Translations under genes and position numbers: made by a program
Shown here: piece by piece, positions 1 through 5,335 of the stretch
Position numbering within the stretch: position 1 is the first letter of the stretch
How the letters are laid out: every line of letters starts with the position of its first letter
Source of the DNA: Chromatiales bacterium
Lineage (GTDB): Bacteria; Pseudomonadota; Gammaproteobacteria; UBA6429
Direction: 5' to 3'
DNA: 5,497 nucleotides
Assembly: GCA_027076405.1 (NCBI GenBank)
Contig: JALTJN010000260.1
Location: 1 to 5,497 of the forward strand
Notes under the pieces: generated by a model
The model's database searches: none
The model's input: the letters and a program-made list of their open reading frames with translations, nothing else
Told to the model about the DNA's origin: nothing

Positions 1-151
1 CAAAAATAACGGTACCTTTTGATGCCGAATAAGCCTCCATGTGCATGCTAATAGCACAAATCTCATTCCATGAAAAATCTTCTGCCCAGCGAGTTAATTC
101 CAGACTATTCGCCAAATCATCTTTTGATAGTTGCAATTTTTTTAGAACCAC
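1..151 (-). CDS. Cyclic-nucleotide-binding-domain protein (Crp/Fnr fold), 5' part only
   Basis: The first 50 codons of a minus-strand gene that runs off the left edge. The visible protein has a short helical N-terminus and the segment MEAYSASKGTVIF (residues 38-50). This matches the opening of a cyclic-nucleotide-binding domain, where a hydrophobic stretch is followed by 'A-x-x-G-x-x-I-F-x-E-G'. A preceding 'W-x-E-I' helix (residues 28-31) also fits. I chose the GTG at 151 because AAGG lies 8 nt upstream. A second in-frame GTG at 160 has its purine stretch directly abutting it, and an in-frame TAA lies just before that. The visible part has one cysteine (C32), so it lacks an FNR-type N-terminal cysteine cluster. 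Whether a DNA-binding helix-turn-helix follows cannot be seen, so it may be a regulator or a stand-alone sensor domain. It is divergent from the ubiUV operon. The domain call is fairly secure; the ligand and role are unknown. Confidence 0.75.
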   Translation of the reverse strand, partial: MVLKKLQLSKDDLANSLELTRWAEDFSWNEICAISMHMEAYSASKGTVIF

Positions 152-159
152 TTTAAACA

Positions 160-163
160 CCTT
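160..163 (-). promoter_or_regulatory. Ribosome binding site of the CNBD gene
   Basis: On the minus strand AAGG lies 8 nt before the GTG at 151. It decides between two in-frame GTG codons (160 and 151) in favour of the one at 151, because the upstream GTG directly abuts the purine stretch. Confidence 0.6.
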
Positions 164-173
164 TTATAAAAAT

Positions 174-240
174 GACTAGTGAACTTAATTATACTAGTTA
201 GACTTGTATTTTGTATTCGAAAAATATCGACTAGTCTAAA
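174..240. repeat. Three ACTAGT copies around the CNBD promoter (possible operator)
   Basis: The palindrome ACTAGT occurs at 175-180, 193-198 and 230-235. The outer copies share GACTAGT (174-180 and 229-235). TTAGACT (198-204) and AGTCTAA (233-239) also form a 7-bp inverted repeat flanking 28 nt. Relative to the predicted minus-strand start at 181, the copies lie at the start site, just upstream of the -10 box, and near -50. This is a plausible layout for a regulator binding several sites, but no regulator can be named. Confidence 0.4.
181..216 (-). promoter_or_regulatory. Promoter of the CNBD gene
   Basis: A perfect TATAAT -10 box is present on the minus strand (positions 193-188). It predicts a transcript start near 181 and a leader of about 30 nt before the GTG at 151. 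The hexamer 17 bp upstream, ATACAA (216-211), is a poor -35 box, so the promoter may depend on an activator. The -10 box overlaps one copy of a repeated ACTAGT motif. Inferred from sequence only. Confidence 0.5.
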
Positions 241-377
241 TTTTACAAAAAACATTATTTAAAAACATGAAGTGCTATTCTTTTGATTTTTTTAACGTAA
301 TTTTAATGAATCTATACATCAGCTTTATCGACGTATTGGTTTGATAGAAAAAATCAAATTCAGTCATTCGAAATATA

Positions 378-391
378 TTGACCTGTGTCAT
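378..391 (+). promoter_or_regulatory. FNR/ANR-like site upstream of the ubiUV operon
   Basis: TTGAC-CTGT-GTCAT matches the FNR/ANR consensus TTGAT-N4-ATCAA at 7 of 10 half-site positions and contains the perfect dyad TGAC-N4-GTCA. The match alone is modest, but the position is telling. The site centre is 41.5 bp upstream of the start predicted from the -10 box at 414-419, which is the classic class II activator position. The same 22-bp site-to--10 spacing occurs at ubiT. In E. coli, ubiUV is reported to be FNR-controlled. Confidence 0.6.
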
Positions 392-426
392 TGTCGGTAA
401 TTTCAAAACAGTGTTAAATTCAAGCG
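391..426 (+). promoter_or_regulatory. Core promoter of the yhcC-ubiUV-dioxygenase operon
   Basis: TTGTCG (391-396, four matches to TTGACA) is separated by 17 bp from TTAAAT (414-419, four matches to TATAAT). This predicts a start near 426 and a leader of about 35 nt. Both hexamers are weak, as expected for a promoter that needs an activator; the FNR-like site overlaps the upstream edge of the -35 region. No clear Shine-Dalgarno sequence precedes the ATG at 461. Confidence 0.5.
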
Positions 427-460
427 CTTTAATTATTAAGTTAAGTCACACTATATATAT

Positions 461-1411
461 ATGATACTTTCAGATTATGTAAACACCTTTGGTCAATCAA
501 TGAAACTTAAATATGGCGAAAGAATTCATAAAATTTCATTAAATGCAAATTTGACTTGCCCAAATCGTGACGGGACTAAAGGTATTGGCGGTTGTAGCTT
601 TTGTAATATTGCATCATTCAATCCCGACGCAAGAAACCCAGAGTCTATTTCAAAGCAACTTGCAGCCGGACGACAGGTTATTAGAAAACGCACTGGAGCC
701 AAAAAATATCTCGCATATTTCCAAGCATATACAAACACTTATGGTGACATTAAACAATTGAAAAACTTATATGATAAAGCATTATCTGAAAAAGATATAA
801 TTGGTTTATCCATTGGCACACGACCCGACTGCGTACCCGCAGATGTTATTAAGTTGCTGGTTGAATATCAAAACCAGGGTTATGAAATATGGCTTGAGCT
901 AGGCTTACAATCTGCATTTGATGATACTTTAAATAAAGTTAATCGAGGCCATGATTTTGCAGAATATATTCGAACGGTACGTTTAGCCAATTTTCACAAA
1001 ATAAATGTTTGCACACATTTAATTATCGGTTTACCCGGAGAAGATAAAACGCATTTTAAAACCTCATTATCTCGCGTATTAAATGAAGGCGTGGCGGGAT
1101 TAAAATTGCATCCATTACATATTGTAAAAGGCACACAACTAGCAAAAGAATTTTTACATAAAAAATATAAGCCACTAACACAGCACGAGTACATTAACAC
1201 CGTTGCAGATTTAATTGAGATGACACCAAATGATATTATTTACCATAGAGTCACTGGAACTGCATCTAAAAATATTTTACTTGCACCCGACTGGTGTTCC
1301 AAAAAGTGGCAGGTAATAAATGCCATAACTTTGGAGTTACATAAACGAAAAAACAAAAACTTTTTAAACAACCCCTCAACCTATAATTTTCATACATACC
1401 ACTATCCATGA
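461..1411 (+). CDS. yhcC: YhcC-type radical SAM protein (TIGR01212 family)
   Basis: A 316-residue radical SAM protein close in length to E. coli YhcC (about 309). The N-terminus MILSDYVNTFG aligns with the YhcC start, supporting the ATG at 461. The iron-sulfur cysteines are C33, C45 and C48, in the widened spacing C-x11-C-x2-C that is typical of this family and recalls Elp3-type enzymes rather than the usual C-x3-C-x2-C. Other family blocks are YFQAYTNTYG (86-95), GLSIGTRPDC (115-124), ELGLQS (146-151), HLIIGLPGE (186-194), LKLHPLHIVKGT (214-225) and LLAPDWC (273-279). The enzyme should cleave S-adenosylmethionine with a 4Fe-4S cluster in the cytoplasm; I know of no firmly established substrate. 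It is the first gene of the operon, and its TGA lies within the ATGA that starts ubiU, implying translational coupling. A role in anaerobic quinone synthesis is only suggested by position. The last ~20 residues are basic and low in complexity. Confidence 0.9.
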   Translation: MILSDYVNTFGQSMKLKYGERIHKISLNANLTCPNRDGTKGIGGCSFCNIASFNPDARNPESISKQLAAGRQVIRKRTGAKKYLAYFQAYTNTYGDIKQLKNLYDKALSEKDIIGLSIGTRPDCVPADVIKLLVEYQNQGYEIWLELGLQSAFDDTLNKVNRGHDFAEYIRTVRLANFHKINVCTHLIIGLPGEDKTHFKTSLSRVLNEGVAGLKLHPLHIVKGTQLAKEFLHKKYKPLTQHEYINTVADLIEMTPNDIIYHRVTGTASKNILLAPDWCSKKWQVINAITLELHKRKNKNFLNNPSTYNFHTYHYP

Positions 1412-2424
1412 ATAATTATAAAAATAAAATGCAACTTGTCTGCCCTGCTGGAAATTTACCTGCATTAAAAATTGCTGTCGATAATGGCGCCGATGCGGTT
1501 TACATTGGTTTTAAAGATGATACGAATGCTCGCCATTTTGCAGGACTAAACTTTAATGAATCGCGATCACACCAAGGCATTGAATATGCACATCAACGCG
1601 GTTGCAAAGTTTATTTAGCCATTAACACTTATCCTCAGGCATCTGGGTGGCAACGTTGGCAGCAGGCGGTTGACCTTGCTGCAAAATTAAAAATAGACGC
1701 TTTAATTGCTGCAGATATAGGAGTACTGGATTATGCTACAAATACATATCCAGATTTACCTTTGCATCTTTCGGTGCAGGGTTCGGCAACAAACTCAGAA
1801 GCGATTAAATTTTATTATAAAAATTTTTCTATAAAACGAGTCGTGTTACCGCGTGTTCTTTCACTTAAGCAAGTTGCGCAGGTTACAGAAACTAGCCCAG
1901 TTCCTTTGGAAGTTTTTGGCTTTGGCAGTTTATGTGTAATGATTGAAGGGCGTTGCTTTCTGTCATCTTATGTTACCGGACAATCACCAAATACTTTTGG
2001 AGCTTGCTCACCTGCCAGCGCGGTTGAATGGAAAGAAACATCGCAAGGATTACAAACAAGATTAAATAATATTCTGATTGATAAATACAAACCAAATGAG
2101 CCGGCGGCTTATCCAACATTATGCAAAGGGCGTTTTGAAGTAAACCATAAACCGTATTACGCCATTGAAGAGCCGACCAGTTTAAACACCATTGAATTAT
2201 TACCCGAATTACAAAACATGGGTATAGCAGCAATAAAGATTGAGGGTCGGCAACGCAGCCCCGCCTATGTAAAACAAGTGACTAAAGTGTGGCGTGCGGC
2301 ATTGGATTTGTGTAATAAAAATTCTATAAATTATATGCCCGAAACAAACTGGCTAAAAACTTTAGACTCTATTTCAGAAGGTCGCAGCACAACGTTTGGT
2401 GCTTATCACCGTTCATGGCGATAA
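1408..2424 (+). CDS. ubiU: UbiU, O2-independent ubiquinone hydroxylase subunit
   Basis: A 338-residue U32-family protein very similar to E. coli UbiU (YhbU, 331). With UbiV it forms the complex that introduces ring hydroxyls into ubiquinone precursors without O2. The four cluster ligands are C176 (GSLC), C183 (EGRC), C200 (FGAC) and C239 (TLCKGR). Each is offset by exactly seven from E. coli C169, C176, C193 and C232, so the 4Fe-4S site is complete. Other conserved blocks are CPAGNLPALK (12-21), DDTNARHFAGLNF (37-49), EEPTSLNT (254-261), IKIEGRQRSPAYV (276-288) and the C-terminal GAYHRSW. The seven-residue offset is an N-terminal extension, because homologues start at the Met8 equivalent (codon at 1429). 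I keep 1408 because its ATG overlaps the previous stop (ATGA). Neither start has a clear ribosome binding site, so Met8 remains possible. Automated annotation often calls this family 'peptidase U32'; proteolysis is not its known role. Confidence 0.96.
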   Translation: MNNYKNKMQLVCPAGNLPALKIAVDNGADAVYIGFKDDTNARHFAGLNFNESRSHQGIEYAHQRGCKVYLAINTYPQASGWQRWQQAVDLAAKLKIDALIAADIGVLDYATNTYPDLPLHLSVQGSATNSEAIKFYYKNFSIKRVVLPRVLSLKQVAQVTETSPVPLEVFGFGSLCVMIEGRCFLSSYVTGQSPNTFGACSPASAVEWKETSQGLQTRLNNILIDKYKPNEPAAYPTLCKGRFEVNHKPYYAIEEPTSLNTIELLPELQNMGIAAIKIEGRQRSPAYVKQVTKVWRAALDLCNKNSINYMPETNWLKTLDSISEGRSTTFGAYHRSWR

Positions 2425-2439
2425 ACTCGGTAATCACTC

Positions 2440-3393
2440 ATGACAATAAAAAATAATTCTGGTTTAATAAATAAAAAAACACCTAAATTATCATTAGGGC
2501 CAGTGCAATATTATTGGAACAGAGAAACTATTTTTAATTTTTATAAACACATTGAAACCACCCAAGTAGACATTGTTTACTTGGGTGAAACAGTTTGCTC
2601 AAAACGCAAACTCATTAAACGTGATGATTGGCTTGAAATAGCACATAAATTGCAAGCAGCCGGAAAAGAAGTTGTGCTTTGCAGTATGACATTAATTGAA
2701 GCAAATTCTGAATTAGCCACTTTAAAAAGGCTATGTTCAAATTTAGAGTTTATGATTGAAGCCAATGATATTTCTGCGGTTCAATTATTAGAAGGAAAAT
2801 CATTTGTAACGGGTCCTGCAGTTAATATTTATAATCCACAAACGTTAAACGTGTTAAGCAAACAAGGTTTAAAACGTTGGGTTTTACCCATAGAGTTATC
2901 TAAAAAATCATTAACCGATATGCAAACAGAAAAACCTAAAAACATTGAAACGGAAGTTATAGTTTATGGGCGCTTACCCTTAGCTTATTCTGCTCGATGT
3001 TTTACGGCTCGATCGCATAACTTATCTAAAGATGATTGTCAGTATCGTTGCCTTGATGACCCTGATGGCCTGATGTTATCCACACAGGAGAATGAAAATT
3101 TTTTGGTATTAAATGGCGTACAAACCCAATCGGCAAAAACCAGTAATTTAATATCTGAGATAGATCAGTTACTCAAATTGAATGTTGATATCTTAAGAAT
3201 AAATCCGCCTTCAAAACATATCGAAAAAATAATAGATATATTTTACAAGGTATTACATGAAAACTATTGTGCAAATGACGCCAATGAATCGTTACAAAAA
3301 TTAATGCCCAATGGAGGCAGTTGTAATGGGTATTGGTATGGCGATAGCGGAATGAATAACTACATTTTAAAAAAAGGTAGCGTTGCATGTTAG
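2440..3393 (+). CDS. ubiV: UbiV, O2-independent ubiquinone hydroxylase subunit
   Basis: A 317-residue U32-family protein matching E. coli UbiV (YhbV, 292), the partner of UbiU. The 4Fe-4S ligands are C53 (GETVCSKR), C187 (YSARCFTAR), C200 and C204. The spacing C-x12-C-x3-C of the last three equals that of E. coli C180, C193 and C197, and C53 corresponds to C39. Further family blocks are SLGPVQYYW (18-26), DIVYLGE (44-50), RLPLAYSARC (178-187), VLNGVQT (223-229) and SCNGYW (294-299). The protein has about 14 extra N-terminal residues compared with E. coli; no other ATG lies nearer the conserved SLGP, so 2440 is the likely start. It begins 15 nt after ubiU with only a weak GG nine bases upstream. 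Its last seven bases overlap the start of the dioxygenase gene. Cytoplasmic, and probably active only in the UbiU-UbiV complex. Confidence 0.96.
   Translation: MTIKNNSGLINKKTPKLSLGPVQYYWNRETIFNFYKHIETTQVDIVYLGETVCSKRKLIKRDDWLEIAHKLQAAGKEVVLCSMTLIEANSELATLKRLCSNLEFMIEANDISAVQLLEGKSFVTGPAVNIYNPQTLNVLSKQGLKRWVLPIELSKKSLTDMQTEKPKNIETEVIVYGRLPLAYSARCFTARSHNLSKDDCQYRCLDDPDGLMLSTQENENFLVLNGVQTQSAKTSNLISEIDQLLKLNVDILRINPPSKHIEKIIDIFYKVLHENYCANDANESLQKLMPNGGSCNGYWYGDSGMNNYILKKGSVAC
3374..3377 (+). promoter_or_regulatory. Ribosome binding site of the dioxygenase gene
   Basis: AAGG lies 9 nt before the ATG at 3387, inside the end of ubiV. It is the clearest plus-strand ribosome binding site in the window and supports a start that overlaps ubiV by seven bases. 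Confidence 0.6.
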
Positions 3394-4289
3394 CCGCACA
3401 CGAAACTATAAATAAAAAAAGCCCTTTTAATTTAGACAATAAATCTGCCTATAAAAAATGGCGAGATAAAAAACTACACCATTACCCAGATAAAGCGGAG
3501 CAACTTATTATAGAAATTAATGATCCACAGAAATTAACTCGCGTTGAACGTGACGCCATATTGCAATGTTATATTAAAACCAATATTGCCGTATATATTA
3601 GTCGTGCGGGCAATAACCCGAATAAAAGAATTCCTTTAAATTTAGCTGAACAATTTTCTTTAAACTCATTGGATAAAAACATGGGAGCCGATGATGATGG
3701 CATAACTTCTTTACAGGTATCTGAAGTTAAAGGTCGTGAACGTTATATACCCTATTCGAATAAAGCTATTCACTGGCACACCGACGGTTATTACAATAAA
3801 TTAAATAAGCAAATTTATGCGTTAAATTTACATTGTGTGAGACCCGCAAAAAGCGGCGGTGAAAATGCCGTAATGGATCATGAAATTGCTTATATAAAAT
3901 TACGTGATCAGAACCCGAATTATATTCGGGCATTGATGGCAGATGATGCCATGATTATTCCTGAAAACATACACAATGGTATCTGCATACGACCAGAAAG
4001 AAAAGGCCCGGTATTTTCAATTTGGAACAAACAATTTTTACATATGCGCTATACCGCTCGGGCGCATAATGTCATTTGGAAAAATAACGAACTGACTCGA
4101 CTTGCCATTAAAACTTTAGATAATTTATTACACAGTAATGACCCTGCTATTTTTCGGCTAACATTACAATCTGGTTGGGGATTAGTTAGCAATAATGTAT
4201 TACATGATAGAAGTGGATTTGAAGATGACAAATTATCACCGCGCTTGCTTTATCGATTACGTTACTTTGATGGGCTAGCACCGTATTGA
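3387..4289 (+). CDS. TauD/TfdA-family Fe(II)/2-oxoglutarate dioxygenase
   Basis: A 300-residue protein of the TauD/TfdA/gamma-butyrobetaine-hydroxylase superfamily. The double-stranded beta-helix motif is intact. HWHTDGYYN (129-137) supplies the H131-x-D133 iron ligands. VLHDRSGFED (271-280) supplies the distal H273. SPRLLYRLRY (284-293) supplies the arginine expected to bind 2-oxoglutarate, R290 or R286. SGGENAVMD (156-164) and LHMRYTARAHN (218-228) are also typical of this superfamily. The enzyme should couple O2-dependent oxidation of 2-oxoglutarate to hydroxylation of a substrate I cannot identify. Taurine is unlikely, since no sulfonate transport genes are near. It is the last gene of the operon, overlapping ubiV by 7 nt, so co-expression with UbiUV is expected. 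That is odd for an O2-requiring enzyme. It may act in microoxic conditions, on a quinone precursor, or in an unrelated low-oxygen process. The family call is firm; the function is open. Confidence 0.85.
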   Translation: MLAAHETINKKSPFNLDNKSAYKKWRDKKLHHYPDKAEQLIIEINDPQKLTRVERDAILQCYIKTNIAVYISRAGNNPNKRIPLNLAEQFSLNSLDKNMGADDDGITSLQVSEVKGRERYIPYSNKAIHWHTDGYYNKLNKQIYALNLHCVRPAKSGGENAVMDHEIAYIKLRDQNPNYIRALMADDAMIIPENIHNGICIRPERKGPVFSIWNKQFLHMRYTARAHNVIWKNNELTRLAIKTLDNLLHSNDPAIFRLTLQSGWGLVSNNVLHDRSGFEDDKLSPRLLYRLRYFDGLAPY

Positions 4290-4301
4290 AAATATTTTGT
4301 C

Positions 4302-4326
4302 ATTTTCGAATATTTGTCTCGAAAAT
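4302..4326. repeat. Weak hairpin after the dioxygenase stop
   Basis: ATTTTCGA (4302-4309) and TCGAAAAT (4319-4326) form an 8-bp AT-rich inverted repeat with a 9-nt loop, directly before the stronger terminator hairpin. It may assist termination or protect a 3' end; alone it is too weak to call a terminator. Confidence 0.35.
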
Positions 4327-4328
4327 TC

Positions 4329-4361
4329 AGCTTCTTTAACTATTTTAAAGAAGCTATTTTT
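4329..4361 (+). terminator. Rho-independent terminator of the ubiUV operon
   Basis: An 11-bp perfect stem (AGCTTCTTTAA at 4329-4339, TTAAAGAAGCT at 4345-4355) with a 5-nt loop is followed by ATTTTT. It lies 40 nt after the dioxygenase stop and 67 nt beyond the convergent ubiT stop. On the minus strand the stem is followed by a less regular AATTTTC tract, so it may also stop ubiT transcription. The stem is AT-rich for a terminator. Confidence 0.7.
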
Positions 4362-4422
4362 GAAATAAACATTCCAGATGAAACTAGATTTTAGATACCG
4401 TTATCATTACAACCAGCCAGTG

Positions 4423-4950
4423 CTAATTAAACAACCGCCGAAATAGTGGCAAACTTTTTTTTAGTATCAGTTCAATTTTAGAAAATACAACCGAAGACTC
4501 TAAATCCAGCCCATCCAGAAAGTTTTTAATTTCTAACCCAAGCTCTGTGCTGCCTTGAATTATCAAGCGACGCTGAAACACGAGCGTATCTGGATCTTGT
4601 TGCCTAGCTGCAAGCTGTAAAAAGTCATACGTGCTAGCGGTAATTTCAATATCATTATTTTTATTAAAAGGCATAGAAATTAATTTTCTATTTATGTCGT
4701 TAGCTTTTATCAAACTTATATAAAACTTGATTTTCGCGTCATTTATATTTATACATAAACATTTATCCATTAAAAAATCCAAATCACCTTCCCTCATCTG
4801 CTCCATTAATAATTTATTTAAAAATAGCACCAGCATATTTGTGTGAACTTTTGATGGTATAAAAGAAAAAGTCGTAGACAAATATCTGGGCAAAGTGGGT
4901 GACTTCTCCAAACGAAAGTTCACATTGTTTTGTTGAATCATAATCATCAT
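4423..4950 (-). CDS. ubiT: UbiT, SCP2-domain lipid-binding factor of anaerobic ubiquinone synthesis
   Basis: A 175-residue SCP2-fold protein matching E. coli UbiT (YhbT, 174). UbiT is required with UbiU and UbiV for ubiquinone synthesis without O2 and is thought to bind the hydrophobic intermediates, replacing UbiJ. The SCP2 domain covers about residues 38-150. The diagnostic block is AARQQDPDTLVFQRRL (114-129) followed by TELGLEIKN (135-143), nearly identical to E. coli. The C-terminal tail (151-175) is helical and basic, and differs from E. coli. The start is uncertain. ATG codons occur at residues 1, 2 and 4 (4950, 4947 and 4941) with no Shine-Dalgarno sequence, and the predicted leader is only about 14 nt, so a near-leaderless start is possible. 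The gene is convergent with the ubiUV operon, whereas in E. coli ubiT is divergent from ubiUV. It has its own promoter with an FNR/ANR-like site. Confidence 0.95.
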   Translation of the reverse strand: MMIMIQQNNVNFRLEKSPTLPRYLSTTFSFIPSKVHTNMLVLFLNKLLMEQMREGDLDFLMDKCLCININDAKIKFYISLIKANDINRKLISMPFNKNNDIEITASTYDFLQLAARQQDPDTLVFQRRLIIQGSTELGLEIKNFLDGLDLESSVVFSKIELILKKSLPLFRRLFN

Positions 4951-4963
4951 TTATTATTTAAAT

Positions 4964-4999
4964 CATTAACAGTATACTTAATGAATGTATTATTATGTT
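4964..4999 (-). promoter_or_regulatory. Core promoter of ubiT
   Basis: TATACT on the minus strand (4976-4971, five matches to TATAAT) predicts a start at about 4964. The hexamer 17 bp upstream, AACATA (4999-4994), is not a real -35 box, as usual for class II activator-dependent promoters. The leader to the first ATG would be about 14 nt. Confidence 0.6.
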
Positions 5000-5012
5000 T
5001 GACTGGCATCAA
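4999..5012 (-). promoter_or_regulatory. FNR/ANR-like site of ubiT
   Basis: On the minus strand TTGAT-GCCA-GTCAA matches the FNR/ANR consensus TTGAT-N4-ATCAA at 9 of 10 half-site positions. Its centre (between 5005 and 5006) is 41.5 bp upstream of the predicted start, with 22 bp between site and -10 box. This is ideal class II geometry and identical to that found upstream of the ubiUV operon. Related regulators (DNR, NnrR) use similar sites and cannot be excluded. Confidence 0.8.
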
Positions 5013-5074
5013 TAAAATTATTCACGCATTATCACCACTGCCCCGTTAACTATTGTTGAAGTAATTTATTCGCA

Positions 5075-5114
5075 TGATACAAAAGCGTTTCAAGGCCTTA
5101 ACGCTTTTGTATCA
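5075..5114. repeat. Perfect 15-bp inverted repeat with 10-nt loop
   Basis: TGATACAAAAGCGTT (5075-5089) and AACGCTTTTGTATCA (5100-5114) are perfect complements separated by TCAAGGCCTT, itself containing the palindrome AAGGCCTT. Two more pairs (GC with GC) follow beyond an A/A mismatch. Neither strand has a T-run after the stem, so it is not a standard rho-independent terminator. It could be a transcript-end structure of mtfA, a mobile palindromic element, or a protein-binding dyad upstream of the ubiT promoter. Confidence 0.7.
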
Positions 5115-5195
5115 AGCTAATTAAGTTCAGAAAATTAAGTATATTAATATCACTACCTGTTGAGTTATTTTCTAAATTTAGCATTGGGCTTTAAA

Positions 5196-5232
5196 GCTTC
5201 TGGATACCCGACAGAAGCATTCGGGCATGACG
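5196..5232. repeat. Degenerate dispersed palindromic repeat (GGATACCCG...CGGGCATGACG type)
   Basis: ATACCCGA (5204-5211) and TCGGGCAT (5221-5228) form an 8-bp stem with one mismatch, flanked by CTTCTGG on the left and GACG on the right. This looks like the common bacterial intergenic palindrome with a 'CTGGATnCCCG...CGGGnATGACG' plan. A competing stem GCTTCTG (5196-5202) with CAGAAGC (5212-5218) overlaps it, as does a longer-range pair GGGCATG (5223-5229) with CATGCCC (5256-5262). Recognised by pattern only; genome copy number is unknown. It may serve as the 3' end structure of mtfA. Confidence 0.55.
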
Positions 5233-5335
5233 AATGAAAATTATATTTTTCAATACATGCCCACTTTAAAATAATGTAAAAAATTTAGACGTAGTGCCAG
5301 CCGTTTTTATTAATACGCTTAAAAAATCACAGTCA

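Larger units (their letters stand above)
152..460. other. Divergent intergenic region, 309 bp
   Basis: A very AT-rich non-coding stretch between the CNBD gene and the ubiUV operon. It holds the CNBD promoter and ACTAGT repeats (174-240), an inverted repeat TTTGAT-N7-ATCAAA (340-345 and 353-358), an FNR/ANR-like site (378-391) and the operon's -10 box (414-419). An alternating TA run sits directly before the ATG at 461. I see no convincing gene; the best short frame (267-344, 25 codons) has no ribosome binding site and no recognisable content. Confidence 0.7.
4951..5335. other. Intergenic region between ubiT and mtfA, 385 bp
   Basis: No open frame here looks like a gene. The left part is the ubiT promoter (4964-5012). 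The middle holds a perfect 15-bp inverted repeat (5075-5114). The right part (about 5196-5262) is rich in overlapping inverted repeats, including a degenerate dispersed palindromic element. Both genes read leftward, so the region is the 3' flank of mtfA and the 5' flank of ubiT. Confidence 0.7.

Noticed and set aside
267..344. Short plus-strand frame of 25 codons in the divergent region
   Set aside because: No ribosome binding site, AT-biased hydrophobic content, and it ends just before the operon's regulatory site. Consistent with chance.
340..358. TTTGAT-N7-ATCAAA inverted repeat as a canonical FNR site
   Set aside because: The half-sites are perfect but the spacer is 7 nt instead of 4, so an FNR dimer would not fit. 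The site at 378-391 has the right spacing and promoter position.
451..462. TATATATATAT run as an extra -10 box
   Set aside because: It abuts the ATG at 461, so a start from it would fall inside the coding region. The -10 box at 414-419 fits the activator geometry better.
1973..2233. Antisense open frame within ubiU
   Set aside because: It lies opposite strongly conserved UbiU sequence, has no recognisable domain and no ribosome binding site.
1408..3393. Two U32-family peptidases (collagenase-like)
   Set aside because: Both proteins carry the UbiU- and UbiV-specific four-cysteine patterns and high similarity to the E. coli proteins. The peptidase label is a legacy family name.
3173..3439. 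Antisense open frame across the ubiV-dioxygenase junction
   Set aside because: A composition-driven shadow of two real genes, with no family resemblance.
3387..4289. Taurine dioxygenase TauD
   Set aside because: Only the general superfamily motifs match. There are no tauABC or other sulfonate genes nearby, and the sequence between motifs does not resemble TauD.
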